From Chara braunii (lineage: Eukaryota; Streptophyta; Charophyceae; Charales; Characeae), in NCBI GenBank assembly GCA_003427395.1, contig BFEA01000162.1:681642-710338 (forward strand): a stretch of DNA of 28,697 nt. The letters run 5' to 3'. Under the pieces are notes generated by a model. It had not been told where the DNA came from. It did not search any database and saw only the letters and a program-made list of their open reading frames with translations. Below are positions 19,002 through 28,581 of this stretch, piece by piece. Each line of letters begins with the position of its first letter. Positions within the stretch are counted from its first letter, which is position 1. Both the position numbers and the translations under genes were made by a program.

Positions 19002-20640
19002 ATGACGGTTTCAGCTTTGGGGCATGCTAGGCCAACTGGCCAACGAGTTGATTGCCGAGTACCGACAGCGCGGTTCCAAGCTCAGCTCGCACTGATCGAG
19101 GCTGAGGAACAACGCCAGGCGGCAGCCGAGGGTGCCCGCCTACAGGCTGAAGCGGCGGCAACAGCTGAAAAGCAGCGGCTTCAGGCCGAAGCTGACGCAG
19201 ATTCCCAGGCTCGCCGCAAGGAGGCCCAGGATCTGCTGCAGCGGCACGAAGCCGGCAGCATCGAAAGGCTAAGTTCTAGAATTTTCAACCATCCGAGAGC
19301 CACGAAGATGCGACACCGGAAGAGCAGCACAAGGAATTTCTCTCGAAACTCATGACCCGGTTGGTTTACACTTGTAACCACCTGCAGTCCGAGTTGGTGA
19401 ATATCCGACGGGCAGTACGGAACCACAAGGGTCTGCATGAGGATGCTACACGGGCACTTGATTCGGGTGTACAGGACTTGGAGCAAGCAGCACCAGGGCC
19501 AGATGCTGGCGAACCTAGCAGTGCAGCCTCAACCCGCCAATTGGAGGAACGAGTTGACCATGTAGTTGCAATGCTCGGCGACATCAGCACCTTCGCCGCA
19601 CCAGCCACCATCAACGAGCAGCTGGACACCTTGAAGACCGAGGTTCGGCAACTGCACCAGCTGCTCGACAAGGATGGCAACACCAGTGCGAAGCAGTATA
19701 AGATGCCGACATTCCGAAAAGTTTAATGATTATACGCATCAAGACCCGGTCCCCTGTAGGCAGGGATTTACGACGAAACTTCGGATTCATCACGTCCCCG
19801 AGCACTTGTACATCGGGGCGTTGTTCCTCATGCGGATGCCAGATCTGGCTCAGCCACCTGGCAACCGTCCACGGCGTCTAGGTCGTCGATCTACACAAGA
19901 AGATCTTTTGGGAAGATCTGACGAGACAATGGAAGAAGCGGTTCATCGCTGACGACGCTCCGACGCTCGCCATCAACCGCCTTTTCGCCATGACTTAAGG
20001 CAACACACCGACACGCGACTGGCTCACGGAATGGCAAAAGATCGTGGCAACACCCGATCTCAACTTACCATTTTCGCATCTGCACCGAGAGTTCTACAAC
20101 CGGTCGTGTGCCGCCTTGAGCCTCACACTCGGTGATTGAGAACAATACACGACCTTCGCCGAAATCATCGACAAGGCGCGTGAGATCATCAAGACCAACT
20201 GGACTGCTGCACACGAGAAGTCAGCGTGGCAACCAGCCCATGTGGGGAAAGGAAGATTTGGTCCTCGTCCGCAGCCCGTCGTTGCAGTCCAACCGGACAA
20301 CATTATGGAAGACCCGGCAGTCACCCCAGCATTACGTGAGGGAGATCGGGTGGCCGATGTCCAGATGCGAAGCAACAATAACTCCCGTGGAAAAGGGAAG
20401 GCGAAAACCGCATCACCGGCCGGAATTGGACAGCCGGTACCATGGGTCAAGTTCAACTTGACCGAGGCCGAGTACAAGTACCGCATGCGGTGGATTGTTG
20501 CACGTGGAGTGGCTTCTGCTATTGGTGCAACAACACCAAGCACAAGACCTCCTACTGCCAAGATCAAGGCAAGGAGGATGTTCGACCTCGAATCAGCTCG
20601 GGAGGTGAGGCGACTCCACCTCTCACTCCGCCAGATTCGG
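19002..20640 (+). pseudogene. gag: Ty3/gypsy gag (broken)
   Basis: Gag forms the virus-like particle and binds the element RNA. The proposed start ATG 19002-19004 sits in the strong context GCCACCATGA and opens the frame that carries a coiled coil rich in Ala, Glu and Gln (about residues 25-85, LQAEAAATAEKQRLQAEADA). The capsid-like part follows at about 19690-20200, recognisable by KFNDYTHQDP, KKIFWEDLTRQWKKRF and AINRLFAMT. The nucleocapsid knuckle CYWCNNTKHKTSYC (C-x2-C-x4-H-x4-C) is at 20517-20558. Breaks: frame changes near 19280, 19719, 19830 and 20445, and in-frame stops TAG 19879, TAA 19996 and TGA 20137. After the knuckle the frame runs on into the protease region, so the ancestor may have made one Gag-Pol polyprotein. 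Confidence 0.88.
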
Positions 20641-21352
20641 CGGCCTTGCTAACGGTCTCCTACACATCTGGGGAGAATGCAGATGGTCCTCGGTTCACTT
20701 ACGAGGATTACACTGTCCACTTGGTCCCACCGTTGGACCAACCACTCCACGTGCAACAATCCACCGCATGCGTTTCACCACCTTCGACAACCGATTCGGT
20801 AGCTTCGCCACCAACTATCGCCGGGGATTCGACGTCATGGTCAAGACTTGAAGAACTTGACCCGTTGACGTTCGCGGACTTCCAATGGATGCCCCTTCCC
20901 CCAACTGGTCGATTGTCGAAACCGCATTGCAACGTGCTCATGACACAATTGCGGGATTACTTGCACACTGCAGTACCGGCCCCGTTGATGGACGTCGGAG
21001 TAGGGGTTGTCGCAACCCACGCAAGTCACGTTGGCCAACGGTCAAACGTACAACTCAAACGACCGGTGCATTGATTCTGTCCCCGTGTGCTTCGCCGCGC
21101 ATGCAAGCGAGGCCGTGTCCTTCGACATTTTGGACACCCAGTTCGACATAATTTTGGGCATGTCATGGCTGCGAAGCAAGGATCACCCGGAGAACTTCTA
21201 CCGCCGCACCATTCACGTTCGTGATCGGAATGGAGTACTAGTACCATGCACGGTGCCTTCGCCTCACCCTTCGATCAACTGTCACGTGGTGTCCGCCACA
21301 AGCATTCAAGCTTCCATCACCGGGGACGCCATTGAGGAGATGGGTGTGTTTT
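20641..21352 (+). pseudogene. pol: Ty3/gypsy protease region (broken)
   Basis: The first part (to about 21000) is a Pro/Ser/Thr-rich linker. The retropepsin-like part is recognised by VTLANGQ (about 21024-21044) and by FDIILGMSWL (about 21144-21173), which corresponds to the ILG-x-[DN]WL end of retrovirus-type aspartic proteases. I do not see the catalytic D-[ST]-G triplet; the segment where it would be expected reads DVGVGVV. Frame changes near 21015 and 21345 join it to gag and RT. The enzyme would cleave the Gag-Pol polyprotein. Function is lost here. Confidence 0.7.
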
Positions 21353-22810
21353 CTCCACACCCTCTCTCCCCATGACATCCCATCGACGAATCCACGCATC
21401 ACCGAGTTTCTCGATGCCAACGGCGACATGTTCGAAGCCCCGCACGGAGTAGTATCGGATCGGCCCATCCGCGACGAGATCATCCTCGAGATCGGGGCTG
21501 TACCTCCTCGTGGTTGCATCTACCGCATGAGCGAGGAAGAGTTAAGTATGCTAAGGGCACAACTTGACGACCTTCTTGAGAAGGCCTGGATTCGGCGTAG
21601 CTCTTCGCCACATGGCGCTCCCATTCTTTTCGTTCGGAAGAAGAACAAGGACTTGCGGTTGTGCATCTATTATCACAAGCTCAACGCGCAAACCGTCTAG
21701 AACGCCGACCCTCTCCCGTGCATTGACGACCTTCTTGAACGGCTGGGCGGCACTGAATTTTTCTCCAAGCTTGACCTCAAATCGGGATATCACCAACTCG
21801 AGATCCTGCAGGAGGACCACTACAAGACGGCGTTCAAGACGCGATATGGGCATTTCGAATGGCTGGTTATGTTGTTTGGCCTTACGAATGCCCCGACCAC
21901 GTTCCAAGCGGCTGTGACGACGGAGTTTCGACACATGCTGGACAGATTCATACTCATCTACCTCGATGATATCTTGGTGTACAGTCGGAGTTCGGATGAG
22001 CATGCGGAGCACCTGCGCACCGTTTTGAAACGACTACGACAAGCCAAGTACAAAGCCAACCGCGACAAATGCGAATTCGCGCGGCAAGAGCTTGAGTACC
22101 TGGGCCATTTTGTGGTGCCGCAAGGCATCCGTCCGCTCGCGGACAAAATCGAGGCCATCCGAGTATGGCCCAAACCCACCAACGCCATGAAAGTTCGCTC
22201 ATTCATGGGGTTGGCGGGCTACTACCAACGCTTCATCACCAGGTACTCAAGGATTGCCGCACCATTGATGAGACTACAATCGCCAAAGGTGCCATTCGAT
22301 ATTAGCGACGAAGCGCGTCGGTCATTCCAAGCACGAAAGACGACCATGCTCATGGCACCCGTCCTTAGCATCTACGACCCCACCTCGCCAACGAGAGTGA
22401 CAACTGACGCTTCCGGCTATGGCATTGGGGCAGTCTTGGAACAACATGACTGCGATGACTGGCACCCCGTGGAGTATTTCAGCCACAACGTGCCTCCCAT
22501 CAATTCACTTGATGATGCAAGGAAGAAAGAGTTGCACGTGTTTGTGATGGCTGTCAAGCGATGGCGAAACTTCCTCCTTGGGCGTCGTAGGTTCACATGG
22601 GTCACTGATAACAACCCATTGACCTACTACAAGACGCAGGATACGGTGACCAGCACTATTGGACGATGGATGTACTTCATCGACCAATTTGACTTCACAT
22701 CGAAGCATCTTGTCGGCCTCTCCAATCGCGTAGCGGATGCACTGTTGCAAAGATCCGATCTTTGCGCTATGACACATCATGCCTTCGCATTCGACGAGGA
22801 ACTCCAGTGA
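21353..22810 (+). pseudogene. pol: Ty3/gypsy reverse transcriptase and RNase H
   Basis: Copies element RNA into DNA. Visible RT motifs in order: SSPHGAPILFVRKKNKDLRL (about 21601-21660), KLDLKSGYHQLEI, MLFGLTNAPTTFQ, the catalytic YLDDILVYS with its YLDD at 21959-21970, then EYLGH and the SFMGLAGYYQRFI connection. RNase H follows, with TDASGYGIG (Asp codon 22406), KKELHVF (Glu) and TDNNPLTYY (Asp), ending near 22750. The whole stretch stays in one frame, interrupted by TAG 21698-21700 inside RT and ended by TGA 22808-22810, beyond which the same frame continues into integrase. In the conserved [DN]YRKLN position the sequence reads YYHKLN, another likely lesion. This is the best-preserved part of the element. 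Confidence 0.95.
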
Positions 22811-24347
22811 CACTTCATTCGGGGCTATGAGTCCGATCCAGATTTCGCCACGCTATATGCACAACTATCTTCGGATCACCCGCTGGCCAACAATTATCGC
22901 ATCGTCAACGGGTACTTGCTTCTCCACTCGCGAGGCAAGGACATGCTCTGCGTCCCACGAGACCGTCGTCTTTGGAATTGCCTTCTCGGCGAGTACCACG
23001 ACTCGCGACTCGCCGGCCATTTTGGAGTCAATCGAACTATCGCAGGACTTCGACAACGATTCCGGTGGCCCGACCTCATTTCCGATGTCACTCGTTATTG
23101 CGACTCTTGCGGAATTTGCCGGCGAAGCAAGCCCCTCCACCGCAATCCCTACGGTGAGTTGTGCCCGTTGCCTATTCCACGGGAAGCAAGCCTCTCCATT
23201 GCCATGGACGTCACCGGCCCGTTTCCTCGCGACCGCTTCGGGCACGACGACATCCTCACGGTCGTTGACCGATTGAGTAAGCACGCGTGATTTCTCCCTT
23301 GCAAGTACTACGCCACGACTCCCGAACTTGTGCGCCTTTTGCACACCAGCTGGATTTGCAGCCACGGCGTACCGGAACACATCATTAGCGACCGCGACAC
23401 CCGTTTATGTCGGCATTCTGGACTTCTCTCATGCAAGAATCCGGCACCAAGATGAAACCAAGTTCGGCTCGGCATACACAAACGGACGGGCAAACGGAGA
23501 GAGCATATCAGGCCGCTCAGATGATGTTTCATACGCTTGTTCGTCCGGATGAGAAGGATTGGGTTGACCGCCTCCCCGACATTGAGTTCGCCTACAACAC
23601 TTCGTTGCACCCGGAGATCGGCATGACTCCATTTGAGTTGCACCACGGTGGTCGGACAGGCCGTATATTCGCTGATCTTCTCCTTCCACGAACTGTTGAC
23701 ATAGACGCCACTTGCTCTCCCGCCTCCATCCGGAAGTACAGGGAATTGATGGCTCAAGCCCGCGCAAACATGCAAAAGGCTCAAGTCCGCATGCAGCCGT
23801 AAGCCAACAGGCGACTCGTGCCATGTCCCATCTGCGCCGGTGATCTGGTTTGGGTCTCCACGGAAGAGTTTGCGCTCGAACAGGATGTTTCGCGCAAACT
23901 ACTCCCAAGTGGTTTGGATGATGGACCGTCCTTTCAGCCGCAGGCGACGAGCCTGACGGCCCATCCTTTGTGATCGACATCCCTCCGCATCTGCCGGGCC
24001 ATCCAGTCTTTCACGCCTCGAAGCTGGCGACATACACACCAGCTAAGAGCGACGACTTCCCGGGCCGACGATCGCAAGACCCTCCGTCTATGGATGGTCA
24101 TCAGGAAGTCGATCGCGTCATCATGGATTGCAAGTACGGCAACAAGCCTTGACAGTACAAAGTTACCTTCAAAGCATGCGATCCTGATGACACTCGATGG
24201 ATTTCAGGAGCAGATTTGCAAGCATCCGGACCGCTGATGTACGCTCACTATGAACGACAAAGGTTAACTAAGGAAACTTCACGACCGGCCCCTCCCACCC
24301 GGACTTTCGTCCCTCCCTTCGACAGGCAGCTTCGCCCTCGCAGGTGA
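22811..24347 (+). pseudogene. pol: Ty3/gypsy integrase with chromodomain (broken)
   Basis: Inserts the cDNA. HHCC zinc domain: H and H in YHDSRLAGHFG, C-x2-C in CGICRRSK (about 22997-23129). Catalytic triad: Asp in MDVTGPFP (codon 23207), Asp in SDRDTR (codon 23390) and Glu in QTDGQTERAYQ (codon 23497); once a one-base deletion near 23402 is allowed for, this is D-x35-E. MTPFELHHGG marks the following GPF-like region. HPVFHASKLATYTP and the later VDRVIMDCKYGNKP...YKVTFKACD..DTRWI segment (24105-24205) is a chromodomain, which in chromoviruses guides insertion to marked chromatin. Stops TGA 23288, TAA 23800 and TGA 24150, plus a frame change at 23860-23970, inactivate it. The final stop is TGA 24345-24347. 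Confidence 0.93.
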
Positions 24348-24359
24348 GCTCGGTCTTTC

Positions 24360-24366
24360 AAGGAGG
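24360..24366 (+). promoter_or_regulatory. Polypurine tract (plus-strand primer)
   Basis: AAGGAGG directly abuts the 3' LTR start TGGGGGCATACTG, as expected for the RNase H-resistant primer of plus-strand synthesis. The short gap between the pol stop (24347) and this site supports the boundary. Confidence 0.75.
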
Positions 24367-25426
24367 TGGGGGCATACTGCGCATCCACACGGGCCTGCAG
24401 GGCCCGACCAGATGGAAAATAAGGGTCCTCCAGGCCCTGTGTCGTTTCTTCCTAAAAGCCTGAAAAAGAGGGCCATTTTCAGGCCCTCATAAAGTCGACC
24501 TACCCTGAAACTCAGGCGCCAGACCAGGGTTTAGTGCAGGTCATTTTTGGGCCTGTTTCAAGTTCACCTTTGTTTGAACTTCAACGCCAGGGTCTGGCAC
24601 GTTTCGGCACTGACAAGAGCAGCCTCCCGGATGGGCCAGCACTATATAGTACTGGTCCGCCCTGCAGGCTCTAGGTAGGCATAGGGACTTCCCAGGCAGT
24701 TCACAGGCACTTCGCGTGCGTTCAGGAGGCAGTCTTCAGGAGTTGGCCGGAGCACTCTGCAGGAGCGCTGCAGTAGTAGTAGCTAGCACTAGAGTAGTCT
24801 TCAGTGCTGGGCGCTGCTAGGAGGTATAGTAGCGTTGGGAGAGAGAGAGAAGGGTGGAGGCCAGGGAGACTTACCTGTGGCGCCATAGCTCCAGCTTCGC
24901 CTTTGATGTACCTGCAACAAGGCGCCACCTTCACAGGCTAGTATTTGGTACAAGAAAGAGAGAGAGAGAGAGTTCTTCATCTTCCTGCTCTCAGTCCACC
25001 ATCTCTCCCTCACCCTCTCGCCACCTGACTTCTCAGTACCTGCAGACTTCGAGAGAGAGAGAGAGATTGGTGACTTTGGGACTTGACGACATTTGAATTT
25101 CAGACTCGACATTGGCATTGAGACATTGGACGAGGGATTATTTGGGACCTGTACCGAAGACTTGGTGTTGACGACATTCCCATCTTCCCCCTCTTCTTCG
25201 TCTAACCCCCCTCCTCTTCGTCTGTGCATGGTTGGGGACTGGCTTATTCTTCCTGTGTGAGCGCCAGTCCCCTTCACACCATGGGATGATGATGATATAT
25301 GTTTGGTCTGCATTGCGGCACTTATTGGTCTGATCATTGGTATTTTAGCCTTCCGCTGCGCTATCCTGTACTATGTGAGAGAGGTTAGTTCTTGGTCTGG
25401 TCTGTGTACCGTCACGGTATGCAATA
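24367..25426 (+). repeat. 3' LTR (1060 bp)
   Basis: Starts TGGGGGCATACTG (one base longer than the 5' copy) and ends TATGCAATA, where the terminal CA has become TA. It is followed at once by the target duplication TTCAG (25427-25431). In the first ~125 bp I count about six or more differences from the 5' LTR, several of them C/T, so the insertion is not recent. GA blocks: 24839-24850, 24956-24972, 25051-25066. Confidence 0.93.
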
Positions 25427-25588
25427 TTCAGACTCTTCAGAGGAATTGAAGTGATGCAAGGACTCGGCCTAGAGCGCAACTCCCTGTCTGAGCCTGTGTC
25501 ATGGTGTAATTGGCTGTTGGGTGAATTAGGTACTGCTTCACCCAAAACGGTGGCTGAAAAACTTGTGTGCGATTCATGTGCATACATT

Positions 25589-25985
25589 GAATCTTGGTTT
25601 GTTTGAATCCAACAGTAGCATGCAGGCACTGTCACAATGCATTATTTGATTGGTAAATCTGGTCTGAAAGATGTAATGTGTGGGTTTCACACGTGGTAGA
25701 CCACCTCATGTCTGTGGTGGTGCTTGATGGCGGGGTTTTCGATAACAAAAGGGCGGACTATATGGGACACATTTACCGTTATGAATCTTTTGGTTTGTTT
25801 GAATCCAATACTAGCATGCCCTGCACTTACACAATGCATTTTTTGTTGGATTGGTAAATGTGCTCTTCCAGATGTAATGTGTGGTTTCACATGTGGTGGA
25901 CCTCGTGTTTATGGTCGTTCTTGATGGCGGGGTTTTCGGTTACAAAGGGCGGACTATACAACGGCTATGCATACAGCTGGGACGC
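25589..25985. repeat. Two ~195-bp tandem repeats
   Basis: Unit 1 starts GAATCTTGGTTTGTTTGAAT (25589) and unit 2 GAATCTTTTGGTTTGTTTGA (25783). Both continue with ACAATGCATT, GATTGGTAAAT, AGATGTAATGTGTG, TTTCACA, GATGGCGGGGTTTTCG and AGGGCGGACTATA. Two copies of a duplicated segment, with divergence from substitutions and small indels. Confidence 0.85.
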
Positions 25986-26214
25986 ATTTACTGTCATTTC
26001 TGCATTGCTTGCTGTGATCTCTGCACACTTTTTGAAGGAAGAAGGCAGAGTATTCCGAAATCCGTATCCGCCTGGTAAGCAACTCTTGTTTTATTCTCTT
26101 TTTCAATTTTTTTCTATCTTCTTTTTCTTTTCGCTGCCATAGGTTTCATATGCTCGTTTCACAGCGGTGAGGAGAACCTTTTTCCTCTACGAAGAGCTGT
26201 TTGCAGTAGATTGT
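25986..26214 (+). other. Candidate spliced exon pair (unrecognised)
   Basis: An open frame ending ...HFLKEEGRVFRNPYPPG meets a good 5' splice signal CTG|GTAAGC at about 26074. After a short T-rich interval the sequence has a polypyrimidine tract and CATAG| at 26142. Joining them keeps the frame (PPGFICSFHSGEENLFP...) up to a second donor-like GTAAGT at about 26216. The intron would be ~69 bp. I do not recognise the protein, and no upstream or downstream exons are evident. It may be a gene fragment or chance. Confidence 0.25.
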
Positions 26215-26417
26215 GTAAGTGCTCGGAGGTTTGTAAGTCGGGTTCCTTTTTCGTTCTTGCCGAGCCTGTTTTTTCTTTTCTTTTTCGGGACCTGCCCAAG
26301 CAGGCTGTGTGAAAAATTGTGGTTGATCCTTGACTCAGTTTTTTGTGGATGTATGTGGGTCGCTGTGCTTCCTACTCTGCATCACCCACTGCACTGTAAC
26401 ACCCCCCTCTTGGACCT

Positions 26418-26672
26418 GACAATGGCCTAGCTTGTAACAGTGTTGAAAAAAGAGGGCACTCCCTAGGACTGGCAGTTCAAAAGTGTTCGGTTGATGGCTT
26501 CACATGAACAGAGCGATGGTGGGGCCAGGCCAAGACCATTGTAATGACAATGGCCTAGCTTGTGACAGTGTAGAAAAACGGGGGGCTCCATCGGACTGGT
26601 GGTTTGAAAGTGTTAGGTCTGTGCTGGCTTAGCATGAACATAGCCCACGTGGGCCCAGGTCAAGACCGTCCT
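26418..26672. repeat. Two 128-bp tandem repeats
   Basis: GACAATGGCCTAGCTTGT starts at 26418 and again at 26546. Both units continue with ACAGTGT.GAAAAA, GGACTGG, AAAGTGTT, CATGAACA, GGCC and CAAGACC. The second unit contains GGACTGGTGGTTTGAAAG, which echoes the recurrent TGGTGGTTTAAA motif. Confidence 0.85.
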
Positions 26673-26842
26673 TGTACTGACACTCGAAAGCTGCCATTTG
26701 AAAGGTCCACTACACTTTCGGCAGTACTATGCAAGAGGAGTGCTGCCCCTTTCAGGTGGAAAGCTCAGCAATCACAATTAGCTACGCTACCAAGGTGGCC
26801 CGGGACCACTTGCCCGGCCGGGCCAATATATATAGATATATA

Positions 26843-26885
26843 TCAGCCTCCTGATGAGTCGGTGAAACTCCGACGAAACAGTTTG
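26843..26885 (+). ncRNA. Hammerhead ribozyme, 5'-truncated copy 1
   Basis: Core CTGATGA at 26851-26857, stem II GTCGG/CCGAC (26858-26862 with 26870-26874), loop TGAAACT and GAAA at 26875-26878 are intact. The 5' strand of stem III, the cleavage site and the 5' strand of stem I are missing and replaced by TA-rich DNA, so this copy cannot cleave itself in cis. Confidence 0.8.
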
Positions 26886-27085
26886 CCACAGCGCCTCGTT
26901 TGTTGTCCTCTTCTCCCTCTCTGCTGTGACAGACCTTTCTTTGTTTCGTGGGTGTTTTGCTGGCTTGTGATGGGGTGTGAACCTACAGTCTGTAGAGTTT
27001 TCCATCTGGTGTGGGTGAGTGATAGTCTACTTTGATTTTGGTTAAGGTGGATTATCACTTACAGTGTAATCAGTGAGGGGATTCT

Positions 27086-27145
27086 ACAGACTGTTGAGGG
27101 TTCAGCCTCCTGATGAGTCGGTGAAACTCCGACGAAACAGTTTGT
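27086..27145 (+). ncRNA. Complete type III hammerhead self-cleaving ribozyme
   Basis: All elements can be assigned by eye. Stem III: 27086-27094 (ACAGACTGT) pairs with 27137-27145 (ACAGTTTGT), nine pairs with one G-U. Cleavage nucleotide: U27095 (triplet GUU), so scission falls between 27095 and 27096. Stem I: GAGG 27096-27099 with CCTC 27106-27109, loop GTTCAG. Core: CTGATGA 27110-27116. Stem II: GTCGG 27117-27121 with CCGAC 27129-27133, loop TGAAACT. Core: GAAA 27134-27137. Every strictly conserved position of the hammerhead core is present. The open end is stem III, hence type III topology. Activity is inferred from the fold. Confidence 0.92.
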
Positions 27146-27220
27146 CACAGCCCCTCGTTTGTTGTCCTCTTCTCCCTCTCTGCCTACGGTTTACCGGGCA
27201 GTTCTATTTGACGATATATA

Positions 27221-27559
27221 ATTTTTTAATCTAACAAATAGTCTTGTCCTCCTCATATGGGGGAGAGCTGTATTTAGTTACCCTATTTTCTTCTCTCAAT
27301 GTCTTACCTTCCTTACTCTACCTACTTTTTGCCTAACTGCTCATCTCAGTGTGTGACCTATCCACCCAAGGCAACCCAGCACCACAACCCAGCACCACAA
27401 CCTGAGACCACCGGGCACCAGACACCCCAAGCACAGATAGCAGGCCAAGAGACTATGGACTAGGGAAAGTAGCCAACAACCTACTCTATGCCTAATAATT
27501 GGAGACAAGAACCGCTTTTAAATACACTCACCTAAGCTAAGCTATCCTACGGTTATGGG
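27221..27559. other. Gene-free stretch
   Basis: It contains a two-unit 14-bp repeat CCCAGCACCACAAC (27375-27402) and nothing else recognised. Confidence 0.5.
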
Positions 27560-27797
27560 TCTATGTCTACCACCCTCTGCTCAATGCGGGGAGCAGTACC
27601 CAGGCTGCTAACACCTGGCGTAGGCTGGAACAACGGTCCCTAACCAGCCAGGAGGCCCAAAGTGACAATCTCCGCTGGTGAAACCTGGAAGTATACCCCC
27701 AGAAGGCCGTGGGAATTGAAAGGACGACGTCGGGAATCGAACCCACGACCTCCTGAGTGCCACTTACGTGCTCAACCAACTGAGCTAGCCCGCTTGG
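27560..27797 (-). mobile_element. tRNA-derived SINE, minus strand
   Basis: On the minus strand, TAGCTCAGTTGG (27787 down to 27776) is a perfect polymerase III A box and GGGTTCGATTCCC (27744 down to 27732) a perfect B box, 31 nt apart. The head starts GCGGGC, but the 3' side (GTCGTCC) does not pair with it and the anticodon stem is poor, so this is a SINE head, not a tRNA gene. The body continues leftward towards about 27560; its 3' end is not certain. The minus frame reading VEHVSGTQEVVGSIP is the usual spurious translation of such heads. Confidence 0.7.
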
Positions 27798-28581
27798 GCT
27801 TTTTAATTCTATTTTTTTATTTTATATTTTGGTAAAGAATTTCGATGTCACCCTGAGGCAAAAGTTGTCCAGTTTATTTTTCTGCATAACCTAGTTTTTT
27901 TTTGTTTTTTTTTTTTGCTGGTACCTTCCTCAGTCCTTGCATGGCCGGGCGGCCCGCTAAAACCAGGTCACCCGGGTGGCCCGACTGGTAGCCTAGTTGA
28001 TGAGGTATTTTATTTATCAAGGCAGAGGCTTTCTTTGCTTTGGGCGAACTCCCATTGGTGATTTGAAGAGAACTGAGAGAGTTGTCTGAGTGTGGTTATG
28101 TCTTTGGTTCTCACATCACACAGATTTATATGATATAAGGGCAGCACGTGTTTTGAACACCAGGTCCACCAAAATCGGCACATAGCTAGTCCCAGGCCGG
28201 TTTTCAGACCTGAGGGCCCTGCGCCTTGGTCCCACCATATCGTACCTTGTCCCCCCCCCCCCTCCCCCACCCTTCCCCCCTTCCAAAAGACTAAGCTATA
28301 TCTTCACTTAAGTATAGCTCACACTACCTACCTATATGTCTAAGTATACCAAGGAGCGACCGAGATCTACCAAACCTAGGAACTAAACCCCAGTGAGGAA
28401 TGGCAGGATTATTCTTTATTCTCCAGGATTGGATAATGATTTCTAATATATCAGCGATTGATGTCAGTTGTCTACTCTCGATGAGTAAACATGGACGTGC
28501 ATGGGGTGGCCCGCTAGCCTTTTTGTCCCTGTATGTTGTTTTGAAAGCAGCTGCCAGAACTTTTATATATATATATGTGAC
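27798..28581. other. Gene-free stretch
   Basis: T-rich near 27800-27830 and 27893-27915. A poly-C run lies at about 28251-28262. CCGGGCGGCCCGC at 27946 and CCCGGGTGGCCCGAC at 27970 are GC-rich partial palindromes. No gene recognised. Confidence 0.5.

Larger units (their letters stand above)
17045..25431 (+). mobile_element. Complete, inactivated Ty3/gypsy chromovirus LTR retrotransposon
   Basis: The order target duplication - LTR - primer site - gag - protease - RT - RNase H - integrase - chromodomain - polypurine tract - LTR - target duplication is all visible. The 5-bp duplication TTCAG flanks the element at 17045-17049 and 25427-25431. RT-RNase H before integrase and a C-terminal chromodomain place it in the chromovirus branch of Ty3/gypsy (Metaviridae). 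The element proper is 8377 bp. The reading frame is broken by at least eight in-frame stops and several single-base frameshifts, so it cannot move on its own proteins. The matching target duplication shows it is one insertion event, not a recombinant. Confidence 0.95.
26826..27220 (+). mobile_element. Hammerhead-bearing non-autonomous retroelement, two head-to-tail units
   Basis: Starts in an ATATATATAGATATATAT tract, enters the 3' part of a hammerhead motif at 26843, runs 259 bp to a complete hammerhead (27086-27145), and ends with a tail CCTACGGTTTACCGGGCAG ... GACGATATATA at 27220. Unit 1 (26843-27101) and unit 2 share TCAGCCTCCTGATGAG through CCTCTCTGC (about 83 bp), then diverge. Hammerhead ribozymes in repeated terminal units are known from Penelope-like elements and from plant retrozymes. 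No ORF with RT motifs is present, so it would rely on an enzyme in trans. GATATATA at both ends may be target-site microsatellite. Confidence 0.7.

Noticed and set aside
27728-27797. Functional tRNA gene on the minus strand
   Set aside because: The A and B boxes are perfect, but the acceptor ends do not pair and the anticodon stem fails; better explained as a SINE head.
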